NCBI RefSeq assembly: GCF_007005445.1
Contig: NZ_CP041387.1
Span: 310,001-374,000 of the forward strand
Length of the DNA: 64,000 nucleotides
Direction of reading: 5' to 3'
From: Rhodopseudomonas palustris
Lineage (GTDB): Bacteria > Pseudomonadota > Alphaproteobacteria > Rhizobiales > Xanthobacteraceae
Made by a program: the position numbers and the translations under genes. Each line of letters opens with the position of its first letter. Position 1 is the first letter of the stretch. Shown here in pieces: positions 57,544 to 64,000 of this stretch. The notes beneath the pieces are model-generated. The model searched no databases. It saw only the letters and a list, made by a program, of their open reading frames with translations, and was not told the DNA's origin.

Positions 57544-58188
57544 TCACCAGGCGCCGCGACGGGAATCGATCTGGGTGAAGTCGATCGGGCTCGGCTCGCC
57601 GACCTTGGGCGGGGGCGGCGGCTTCTGTGGCTGGGCGCCGCGCTGCTTGGCGGCCTTCAGGATGGCATCGGCCAACGGCCCGGCCTTCACCGGGCCGGTC
57701 TGTTGCGGCTGGCCGTTGGGCCCCGGCGGAGGCTGCAGCGCCACCGGCTGATCGAGCCGGCCGGGCCGGACGCGGACGCCGGCCACGATGCCGCGCTCGG
57801 CGTCGAACGCGCATTCATACGACACCCGCACCCACTCCTTCTGCGGCGACAGGAAGCGGATCGAGTCGCCGCGATAGTTGACGATCGCGTTGTCCGGCTT
57901 GGATGGATCGGCCTGCTGGAAAATGCCGGCGAACGGCCTGCTGATCCATTCGAAGTCACCCGGTGCCTGCGCCTCGATCTTGCGGGCGCAGATCGCCGAG
58001 GCTCTCTCGTTGTTGGCGCGGACGCACGCCTCCGGACATTTCGGCGAATCGGCGGTCGCCGGCGCCGCGCCGGCCGGTCGCTGGGGGGCGGGGGCGGCGG
58101 CGGGCGCCCGGGCCGGCTGTGAAGACTGTGCATGAGCCGCGCCGACCACGCTCCAGGCCAATGCTGCCGCATAGATCAAAAGGAACAT
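57544..58188 (-). CDS. Secreted Pro-rich protein of unknown function
   Basis: About 214 residues. A signal peptide (MFLLIYAAALAWSVVGAAHA) is followed by a Pro/Ala-rich linker, then a compact domain with four cysteines: SPKCPEACVRANNERASAIC and VRVSYECAFD. The tail is Pro/Gln/Lys-rich (KPPPPPKVGEPSPIDFTQID). I recognise no named domain; similar proteins occur in Bradyrhizobium. ATG 58188 is preferred, with GGGTGG upstream; ATG 58203 is five codons earlier. It diverges from the curli operon. Confidence 0.75.
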   Translation of the reverse strand: MFLLIYAAALAWSVVGAAHAQSSQPARAPAAAPAPQRPAGAAPATADSPKCPEACVRANNERASAICARKIEAQAPGDFEWISRPFAGIFQQADPSKPDNAIVNYRGDSIRFLSPQKEWVRVSYECAFDAERGIVAGVRVRPGRLDQPVALQPPPGPNGQPQQTGPVKAGPLADAILKAAKQRGAQPQKPPPPPKVGEPSPIDFTQIDSRRGAW

Positions 58189-58380
58189 CTTGTTACCACC
58201 CACGGTTGGGCGTGTAGTTGTTTTCTAGTCTGGAATTTCCGAAGACGCGAGTCCGATCTTGCTACGCCCTCCGCGTATGAACGCTTATTACTTATCATGC
58301 AGCAGCTAATCGCTTTTGAGGGTGGTGATTATACTGTTCTATTTCGGGATGACTATTCAATTACTTGAAAGTGTATAGAT

Positions 58381-58393
58381 CACTCATCGAGTG
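58381..58393. promoter_or_regulatory. Inverted repeat in the curli upstream region
   Basis: CACTC-atc-GAGTG within the AT-rich 58189-58539 gap, about 147 bases before the curlin start. Candidate regulator site; no CsgD homologue is encoded here. Confidence 0.35.
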
Positions 58394-58439
58394 TACAGCG
58401 TAAAAACCGTGAGTGCATCATAATGATACAACTTAATCA

Positions 58440-58468
58440 TTGTCTAAGCTTTGGACTCCTCCTAATAA
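58440..58468 (+). promoter_or_regulatory. Possible sigma-70-type promoter of the curli operon
   Basis: TTGTCT, 17 bases, TAATAA. A 7-bp hairpin (TTCCATC/GATGGAA, 58476-58502) lies in the leader and AGGGGAG precedes ATG 58540. The match to consensus is modest. Confidence 0.35.
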
Positions 58469-58539
58469 CGCGATATTCCATCCGGCAGCAGACCCGATGG
58501 AAGTACGGCATTGATCTTTCAACAGGGGAGTATTTGTCG

Positions 58540-59874
58540 ATGAGGCGTAATCTATTCTTTGCAACGGTGAGCGTTCTGACGCTGACTGCGAGTGCTGCGT
58601 TGGCGGATAGCAACGTGGTGATTCTGAACCAGTATGACGCCAGTCAACACGCCGCGATCGAGCAATTCAATTCGGGTAACTCTGTCGGCACCTATAATGG
58701 TTGGTCTGGCTTCGAGCAGAACAACGGTGGCCTTGCGGGCAACAACGTTCTCACAGTCTCGCAGACCGGCACCGGCAACAGCGTCGGTCGCGACACCAAG
58801 GGCATCCAGTCCGGCGCCGGTAACTCAGCCGATATTGCGCAGGCTGGCGTCAGCAGCGATGTCGAATTGCAGCAGTTCGGTACCAACAACGGTTCCGTGC
58901 CGGCCGGCTGGAACTGGACCAATGACTCGGGTGTGTTCAACAAGATTGTTCAGGATTCCTCGTCGGTCGGCAGCAAGGTGTCCGTCGTCCAGAACGGCGA
59001 GAACAACGTCTTCAGCATCAAGCAGGGCAATACGAGCAACAACACGTCGGTCACGCAGACCGGCAAATGGGCTATGGCCTACGTCCGCCAGGGCCTTGGT
59101 GCCGCCGAGACCGACGGGGCGACAAGCGTCCAAATGCCGTTCGGTGGCAACTACAACGTTGCCACGATTTCGCAGAACAGTGCCGGCCTGAATTATGCCG
59201 TTGCCGTTCAGGGTGGTGGCGATTCGAATTCGCTCGGAATCTACCAGAATGGCGATCTGCTCGGGGCCAATGCCTGGCAGGAGGGCGCCGGCAATGTCTT
59301 CAGTTCCAATCAGTCGGGCGTCGGGAACACCATCGGCATCACCGGGGGAATCTACGGCTCGGATACTCCGATTAAGCAGAAGGGTAACGGTAACTCGTAC
59401 GTGTCCAACCAGAGCGGCAGCAACAACACCGCAAATGGAACACAGACGGGCGACGTGAACTTCGTTTTCAACAACCAGGGCGGCACCAACAATTCGATCG
59501 CTGGTTCGCAGACTAACAACAATAATAATGTCAACAATAGTCAGTTTGGATCGTACAGCAAGCTGACGTATACGCAGACCAACAGCGGCGGCGCAACCAA
59601 CTACATTGTCAACATTCAGAACGGTGCTGGGACGGTGGGTTCGCAGAACACTGCGGTCGTCGAGCAGAGTGGCTTCGGCCTGTACAGCAGCGGCCAGCAG
59701 TCTGGTGGCGATGGCAATTCCGCGAGCGTCACGCAGGGCGGTTCGCTCCACGCGAGCTACTACGTCCAGAGCGGCGCAACGAACACGATTGTTGTCGCCC
59801 AAACTGGCGCGGGTAATTACTCGAACCTCAATCAGACCGGCACCGGCAACTACGCCAGCATCAAGCAGCACTAG
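58540..59874 (+). CDS. Curlin-repeat amyloid subunit (CsgA-like), 444 aa
   Basis: A signal peptide (MRRNLFFATVSVLTLTASAA) is cleaved near ALAD. The mature chain is built of Gln/Asn/Gly-rich curlin repeats of the form QxGxxNxxxxxQ, e.g. VLTVSQTGTGNSVGRDTKGI, NGENNVFSIKQGNTSNNTSV, AVVEQSGFGLYSSGQQSG and VAQTGAGNYSNLNQTGTGNY. It is about three times the size of E. coli CsgA, so one subunit would stack many more beta-turns. The codons are less GC-rich than neighbours, partly from Asn/Gln content. RBS AGGGGAG; first gene of the operon. Confidence 0.92.
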   Translation: MRRNLFFATVSVLTLTASAALADSNVVILNQYDASQHAAIEQFNSGNSVGTYNGWSGFEQNNGGLAGNNVLTVSQTGTGNSVGRDTKGIQSGAGNSADIAQAGVSSDVELQQFGTNNGSVPAGWNWTNDSGVFNKIVQDSSSVGSKVSVVQNGENNVFSIKQGNTSNNTSVTQTGKWAMAYVRQGLGAAETDGATSVQMPFGGNYNVATISQNSAGLNYAVAVQGGGDSNSLGIYQNGDLLGANAWQEGAGNVFSSNQSGVGNTIGITGGIYGSDTPIKQKGNGNSYVSNQSGSNNTANGTQTGDVNFVFNNQGGTNNSIAGSQTNNNNNVNNSQFGSYSKLTYTQTNSGGATNYIVNIQNGAGTVGSQNTAVVEQSGFGLYSSGQQSGGDGNSASVTQGGSLHASYYVQSGATNTIVVAQTGAGNYSNLNQTGTGNYASIKQH

Positions 59875-59892
59875 TGCCCGGCTGAAGCCCTG

Positions 59893-59918
59893 AAAGCGGG
59901 GCGTTCGCGCCTCGCTTT
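59893..59918 (+). terminator. UUCG-tetraloop hairpin after the curlin gene
   Basis: An 11-bp stem (AAAGCGGGGCG with CGCCTCGCTTT, one G-T pair) capped by TTCG, 18 bases after the curlin stop, followed by CCTCCT. Likely a partial terminator or an mRNA-stabilising end that favours the major subunit. Confidence 0.7.
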
Positions 59919-59933
59919 CCTCCTGGAAGTGGA

Positions 59934-59955
59934 GCGACCGGACATGTCCGGTCGC
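59934..59955. repeat. Perfect 22-bp palindrome before csgH
   Basis: Arms GCGACCGGACA and TGTCCGGTCGC meet with no spacer. It lies between the UUCG hairpin and the csgH start at 59989. Confidence 0.7.
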
Positions 59956-59988
59956 CGATCTTCCGGTGTTCGCGTCGCGGAGAGTCGA

Positions 59989-60309
59989 ATGGCTGTGGAT
60001 CAAGTCCCGCCGGTCGTCCAGTGCGAGGTCGAGGCTGCGGTCAGCGGCGGCCACGTCACCTTGCAGGGGGTGATCACTGCGGTACGCGACGGTGCCGGCA
60101 GCTACAAGCTGGCCGTCGACAAGGCCGGCGCCGCCGGTACCTCCCGCATCAAGCAGGCAGGCGCGTTCACCGCCATCGCCGAGCAACGCGTGACCGTCGG
60201 CAATGTCGTGCTCGATTACAGCAGCGCCAACCGATATGCCGCCAGACTGGACGTGTCGTTCGGCAGCGTCACCATCCAATGCAATCTCGATCCGGAGACT
60301 GTCAAATGA
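59989..60309 (+). CDS. csgH: Curli assembly chaperone CsgH (CsgC-like)
   Basis: Beta-sandwich periplasmic chaperone that blocks premature curlin polymerisation. The visible pattern is VVQCEVEAAVSGGHVTLQGV, YKLAVDKAGAAGTSRIKQAG and NRYAARLDVSFGSVTIQCNL; it has one Cys near each end rather than the CxC of CsgC. The family was studied using the R. palustris protein. ATG 59989 has GGAG at 59979-59982 and is chosen; ATG 59944 and GTG 59929 lie in or before the palindrome. None gives a recognisable Sec signal peptide, which is odd for a periplasmic chaperone. The stop overlaps the csgB start (ATGA). Confidence 0.85.
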   Translation: MAVDQVPPVVQCEVEAAVSGGHVTLQGVITAVRDGAGSYKLAVDKAGAAGTSRIKQAGAFTAIAEQRVTVGNVVLDYSSANRYAARLDVSFGSVTIQCNLDPETVK

Positions 60310-60788
60310 ACCCGTCGATGCGAGCAGCCGTGCCTCGGGTAGCTGGGGCGATGCTTGGTCTCGTCGCGCTGGCCGGTATGGCATCTGCGCAGCCGGCCGA
60401 TCTCTACACTGATTTCTCCGGCTATCTGGTGAGCCGGACGCTGCAGGGACCGGTCGCCGACGGTGCGTTGCCGAGCGGCGGCCACAACACCGCGATTGTC
60501 AGCCAGACCGGCAACGCCAACTCCGTGACGTCAGACGTGCGCGGCTCGTTGAACGTGACGCTGCAGTCGCAGCTCGGCTCCGGCAATGAGTCCAGCTTCG
60601 CCGTGAACGGCAATCAGAACGTGCTGCACAACAGCCAGATCGGCGACAACAACAGCGCCAGGATCGACGTCACCGGCAACCGCAACGCCTACAGCAGCAC
60701 CCAGATCGGCAGCAATCTCAGCTATGGCCTCAGCCAGATCGGCAACAATGGCGGGGCCGTGATCGTGCAAATGGGAGGTCATCGATGA
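60306..60788 (+). CDS. csgB: Minor curlin subunit (CsgB-like), 160 aa
   Basis: Signal peptide with hydrophobic core GAMLGLVALAGMASA, cleaved near ASAQP. Curlin-type repeats follow: GHNTAIVSQTGNANSVTSDV, VTLQSQLGSGNESSFAVNGN, NVLHNSQIGDNNSARIDVTG. The size and position match the nucleator CsgB, although CsgA and CsgB cannot be firmly separated by repeats alone. The start and stop overlap csgH and csgF by 4 bases each. Confidence 0.83.
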   Translation: MNPSMRAAVPRVAGAMLGLVALAGMASAQPADLYTDFSGYLVSRTLQGPVADGALPSGGHNTAIVSQTGNANSVTSDVRGSLNVTLQSQLGSGNESSFAVNGNQNVLHNSQIGDNNSARIDVTGNRNAYSSTQIGSNLSYGLSQIGNNGGAVIVQMGGHR

Positions 60789-61201
60789 GATACGTGGGCA
60801 TTCTCACCGCCTTGGCGCTGTGTGTCGGCGCGGCAGAAGCGGACGCGGGCAGTCTGGTCTACACCCCGACCAATCCGGCGTTCGGCGGCAGTCCGCTCAA
60901 CGGATCGTGGCAGATGCAGCAGGCGACTGCGGGCAATCACTTCAACCGCGCCGCTCCGACCAGCGGGGCGCAACAGATGACGCAGTCGCAGATTTTCGCC
61001 CAGCAACTGCAGAGCCAGCTCTACGCCTCGCTCGCCAACCAGGTGACGCAGGCCATCTTCGGCGCCAACGCCCAGCAGAGCGGCACATTCAGCTTCCAGG
61101 GCACGACCATCAGCTTCGCCAAGGTCGACGGTCAGACCAACATCACCATCAACGATGGTTCGACCATCACCCAGATCAGTCTGCCGACCGTGACGCATTG
61201 A
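60785..61201 (+). CDS. csgF: Curli assembly factor CsgF
   Basis: 138 residues. Signal peptide MRYVGILTALALCVGAAEAD, mature start GSLVYTPTNPAFGGSPLNGS, the motif with which CsgF caps the CsgG pore. A helix with Gln-rich repeats (MTQSQIFAQQLQSQLYASLA) and a C-terminal FQGTTISFAKVDGQTNITIN follow. Coupled to csgB. Confidence 0.95.
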   Translation: MRYVGILTALALCVGAAEADAGSLVYTPTNPAFGGSPLNGSWQMQQATAGNHFNRAAPTSGAQQMTQSQIFAQQLQSQLYASLANQVTQAIFGANAQQSGTFSFQGTTISFAKVDGQTNITINDGSTITQISLPTVTH

Positions 61202-61254
61202 TCCGACCTGGACGTATTCCGGCGTTCAGCCAAGTTTGTTTGAGGATATTTCGC

Positions 61255-62196
61255 GTGACACGCTATTTCAGATCGATCATTGGCCTCGCCGCAGTGGCGG
61301 TTTTGCTGGCCGGGTGCTCGCGCCCCGGTCATCGCGATGCCTTCTTCGAAGAACCGCCTGTGGTGACGCCGCCGTCTCCGACCGCTGTCAATCTCGAGAC
61401 GTTGCCGCCGCCTCAACAGAAGATCGACGTGGCGATCTATCAATTCCCCGACCTTACCGGCAAGAACGAGCCCAATGACAACGTTGCGGTGTTCTCCCGC
61501 GCCGTGACCCAGGGCGGCGCCGGATTGGCGATCGATGCGCTGAAGCGCGCCGGCGGAGGGACCTGGTTCCGTGTCGTGGAGCGCAACGGCCTCAACAACC
61601 TGCTCCAGGAGCGTCAGTTGGTCCGGGCCACGCGCCAGGAATTCGACCGCGACCGCGCCAAGCCGTTGCCACCGATGCGGTTCGCCGGCCTTCTGATCGA
61701 GGGCGGCATCGTCGCCTTCGACGCCAACTACATGACCGGGGGCATCGGCGCCAACTATCTGGGCATCGGTGCAGACACCAAGTTCCGACGGGATATGGTG
61801 ACCGTCGGCCTGCGCGTCGCTTCGGTGCAGAGCGGCGAGGTGCTGACCAGCATCACCACCACCAAGACGGTGTATTCGGTGTCGCTGCAGGGCAACACCT
61901 ACAAATACGTGGCGCTCGACAAGCTGCTGCAGATCGAGGCCGGCATCACCCGCAGCGAGCCGACCCAGCTTGCGGTGCGACAGGCGATCGACCTCGCCGT
62001 GTACTCCACCATCATGGAGGGCGCTCGGCAGAAGCTGTGGCGCTTCGCCGATCCGGTGATGGAGGCCAAGCTGATCCGCGACTATCTCGATCGCGACAAA
62101 CCGCAGCCGGCGTTCATGAAGCCGTACCTCACCAAGGAGGAGCGCATCGAAGCCGAGCAGGTCGACCGTTCGCCGGAATGGGCACCGCGGAGCTGA
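61255..62196 (+). CDS. csgG: Curli secretion channel lipoprotein CsgG
   Basis: Outer-membrane nonameric pore for curlin export. GTG 61255 gives a lipoprotein signal with lipobox LLAGC (Cys21). The body contains DVAIYQFPDLTGKNEPNDN, TWFRVVERNGLNNLLQERQL, FAGLLIEGGIVAFDANYMTG and VGLRVASVQSGEVLTSITTT, all CsgG hallmarks. 313 residues. TGAGGAT precedes the start. Confidence 0.95.
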   Translation: MTRYFRSIIGLAAVAVLLAGCSRPGHRDAFFEEPPVVTPPSPTAVNLETLPPPQQKIDVAIYQFPDLTGKNEPNDNVAVFSRAVTQGGAGLAIDALKRAGGGTWFRVVERNGLNNLLQERQLVRATRQEFDRDRAKPLPPMRFAGLLIEGGIVAFDANYMTGGIGANYLGIGADTKFRRDMVTVGLRVASVQSGEVLTSITTTKTVYSVSLQGNTYKYVALDKLLQIEAGITRSEPTQLAVRQAIDLAVYSTIMEGARQKLWRFADPVMEAKLIRDYLDRDKPQPAFMKPYLTKEERIEAEQVDRSPEWAPRS

Positions 62197-62198
62197 TC

Positions 62199-62981
62199 AT
62201 GGCGGCGCGCGCTACTCTCGCCTGGCTGGCAACTGCGGCACTCGCCGCCGTCGCGGCCGTTGCGAGCTGCGGCGGGGCGACGGCGCAACAGCGCATCGCC
62301 GATGCCGGTGGCCTGGTCGTGGCCGCGCGCTTTGGCGAATCGTCGTTCGATGCGCCCGTCGCGGCGACGGCGCCATGGGCGCCGGTGATCGCGCAGGCAG
62401 CCCAGCAGCACGGCCTGCCGCCTGCATTCCTGACCCGGTTGCTCAATCAGGAAAGCACGATGTTCACGCTTGCGGTGAGCCGCGCCGGAGCCATGGGGAT
62501 CGCCCAGTTCATGCCCTGCACAGCAGCCGAGCGCGGGCTCGACGATCCGTTCGATCCGCTCAAGGCGATCCCGGCTGCGGCGCGCTATCTCGCCGACCTG
62601 CGCCGCCAGTTCGGAAATCTCGGCCTCGCCGCCGCGGCCTACAATGCCGGCGCCGGCCGGGTGTCGGCGTGGCTGCGCGGCACCTCGGAGCTGCCGGCCG
62701 AGACGCGCGACTATGTGCTGCGCATCACCGGCTTCAGCGCCGAGGATTGGGCAGCCAACCGCGCCGATGCGTCGAGGATCACCGACGCCGCCCCCGCACG
62801 GCCGTCGATCGTCTCACGAAAAATCGCCGCGACGACGAGCCCGACCGCCATGGCCGCGCGACCGGTCGCGCCACGCTCTGCGCCGGGCCGCGGCCCCGCG
62901 AAGAAGCCGACTGCGGAAGCAGAAATGTGTGCGTCGGTCGCCGCTGGCGGCCGCGGCTGCATCGTGCAGGCGACATATTGA
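62199..62981 (+). CDS. Lytic transglycosylase attached to the curli operon
   Basis: SLT-type enzyme of 260 residues cleaving peptidoglycan glycan strands. Signal peptide MAARATLAWLATAALAAVAA; the catalytic Glu is in LTRLLNQESTMFTLAVSRAG, followed by GAMGIAQFMPCTAAERGLDD and AAAYNAGAGRV. The C-terminal 80 residues are Ala/Pro/Arg-rich with two late cysteines. ATG 62199 is 2 bases after the csgG stop. It may open the wall for assembly of the CsgG channel; that role is inferred. Confidence 0.9.
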   Translation: MAARATLAWLATAALAAVAAVASCGGATAQQRIADAGGLVVAARFGESSFDAPVAATAPWAPVIAQAAQQHGLPPAFLTRLLNQESTMFTLAVSRAGAMGIAQFMPCTAAERGLDDPFDPLKAIPAAARYLADLRRQFGNLGLAAAAYNAGAGRVSAWLRGTSELPAETRDYVLRITGFSAEDWAANRADASRITDAAPARPSIVSRKIAATTSPTAMAARPVAPRSAPGRGPAKKPTAEAEMCASVAAGGRGCIVQATY

Positions 62982-62997
62982 CAGCCGGTCCGGCCGG

Positions 62998-63279
62998 TCA
63001 CGGCTGCCGGGGGCGCTTGCGCTTCGGCTTCTTGGTCTTGGTGTTGCGATAGTAGTCGCGCTCGCGCTTGAGCAGCGGCGAAACATCGCCCCGCGGCGGT
63101 GGCGTCTCGGAATACGTGGTGACGCCCTGCTGCTTCTCGATGCAGCGGCGCAACGCGGTCGGGTCGGTCAGCAATGTGCAATCATTGACCGCGCCGGGGT
63201 TGGGTGAGAGCTGGGCCTGCGCCGGGGCGGCAAGCAGCAAAGTGGCGCCGATCAGCAGCGATTTCCGTAAGCAAGACAT
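62998..63279 (-). CDS. Secreted basic protein, 93 aa
   Basis: Signal peptide MSCLRKSLLIGATLLLAAPA (cleaved near AQAQ). The mature part has CTLLTDPTALRRCIEKQQG with two cysteines and a strongly basic tail (RNTKTKKPKRKRPRQP). It converges on the lytic transglycosylase gene, 16 bases away. ATG 63279 opens the signal peptide. Function unknown. Confidence 0.72.
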   Translation of the reverse strand: MSCLRKSLLIGATLLLAAPAQAQLSPNPGAVNDCTLLTDPTALRRCIEKQQGVTTYSETPPPRGDVSPLLKRERDYYRNTKTKKPKRKRPRQP

Positions 63280-63558
63280 CGCGTTGGAGTCCCCGACGAA
63301 TTCGGCCAGCATAGCCGAAGATGGCAGCGGTGACACTTCGCAAATTCAACAAGGTATCAGTAGCATTGCACCGCCAGCCGGTCGGGATTGTCATTAGATC
63401 AGCGCGAGTGCTTCATCCGCTGAATCAACGCGAATCGGCGACCGCCGCCGCCACCGAAGTTGTGAGCGATCATCGCCGGGACGCCGTCAAGGCCAGGTTC
63501 GGTTCCCGTCGGAACAACTCACGCATCGCGGACATTGACCCCCGAACAGGAGGTTCGA

Positions 63559-63819
63559 ATGTCCAACCGGTTTCGTATCGCTTCGCTGGTCTACATGATG
63601 ACCAATGCCGTGCTGTTCGGCATCGGTATCGTCGCCGTGCTGACGATCCCGGCGCTCGCACAGAACGCAATGGCATGGGTTCCCGCGGCGGTCGCGGCAA
63701 GCTTCATTCTGGCAGCGCCGGTGGCTTGGTGGATCGCTCCGCGGCTGCGCGCCCGCTATTGGCGCCACCGCGACGGCGACGTCATTTCCGGCCCTTCCAC
63801 GGCGACCGAAAATCCCTGA
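63559..63819 (+). CDS. Small two-helix membrane protein, 86 aa
   Basis: MSNRFRIASLVYMMTNAVLF then GIGIVAVLTIPALA and WVPAAVAASFILAAPVAWWI: two membrane helices, then a basic/aromatic tail (RLRARYWRHRDGD). CAGGAGG lies 7-13 bases before ATG 63559. Function unknown. The gap 63280-63558 shows nothing I can name. Confidence 0.75.
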   Translation: MSNRFRIASLVYMMTNAVLFGIGIVAVLTIPALAQNAMAWVPAAVAASFILAAPVAWWIAPRLRARYWRHRDGDVISGPSTATENP

Positions 63820-63944
63820 GCCGGGGGAGACCTCCGGGCCTAATTCCGGACGCCGCCTCGGCACCTCGACGCCTTGCTTCCGGTCCCGGATCCCTCGCTG
63901 TCCCGGGATCGCGGCAAAACGCGGCTGTTCGCCGCTGCCGACGA

Positions 63945-63958
63945 TTGATAGAGATCAA
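63945..63958. promoter_or_regulatory. FixK/FNR box near the right edge
   Basis: TTGAT-agag-ATCAA, a perfect match to the FixK/FNR consensus TTGAT-N4-ATCAA, in the 181-base stretch after the last gene. The controlled gene probably starts beyond the window. Confidence 0.7.
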
Positions 63959-64000
63959 CCGAGCGCTGGCTGGTCGGCCGATATCTCGGCAGGTCCAGCG

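Overview
The window is high-GC alphaproteobacterial DNA, most likely Rhodopseudomonas palustris or a close Bradyrhizobiaceae relative. The support is the gene order from the ETF-ubiquinone oxidoreductase through ispE, the polyprenyl synthase, glyQ, glyS and ppdK, a nadA-nadB-nadC cluster with NadQ-like operators, a curli operon containing CsgH (a family studied from R. palustris), a FixK-type box, and the intergenic repeats seen in this family. No phage, integrase, transposase, rRNA or CRISPR array is visible; there is one tRNA (Pro, CGG).

Layout. 1-3.2 kb: tail of a glycosyltransferase-like gene and a frameshifted TonB-dependent receptor. 3.2-25.4 kb: core genes (uracil-DNA glycosylase, ETF-QO, TPR protein, ispE, polyprenyl diphosphate synthase, DUF2007, methyltransferase, S49 peptidase, glyQ, a DUF559 nuclease, glyS with an AT-rich internal segment, a repeat-containing protein behind a CtrA-type box, a DUF4010 membrane protein, pyruvate phosphate dikinase with a histone-H1-like tail, a cell-wall hydrolase). 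25.5-29.5 kb: NAD synthesis from aspartate with two palindromic operators. 29.6-36.5 kb: an AcuI-type reductase, a secreted protein, a MocR regulator divergent from an alanyl-tRNA editing protein, and a large DUF2339 membrane protein.

36.57-40.99 kb is the main accessory feature: a roughly 4.05-kb, lower-GC, two-gene cassette (SNF2/RapA-like helicase plus an unrecognised 354-residue partner) inserted at the 3' end of a COG4111 (NadQ-like) gene and flanked by 181-bp direct repeats differing at one base. The repeats are copies of the end of that gene. The arrangement resembles integration of a circle by a single crossover. It is the best candidate here for an undescribed, possibly defensive, system.

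41-57.3 kb: the NadQ-PTP-HD operon, a LysR/SbtA-type bicarbonate transporter pair, YgfZ and Tag, dihydroorotase, small hypothetical genes, an SRAP DNA-protein crosslink protein, a GlcD-type oxidase bracketed by repeats, a Sua5/TsaC protein, and an AraC-MFS-amidohydrolase cluster. 57.3-64 kb: tRNA-Pro, then a curli operon (curlin, csgH, csgB-like, csgF, csgG, lytic transglycosylase) with two strong hairpins after the curlin gene, two small secreted or membrane proteins, and a FixK/FNR box facing a gene beyond the window.
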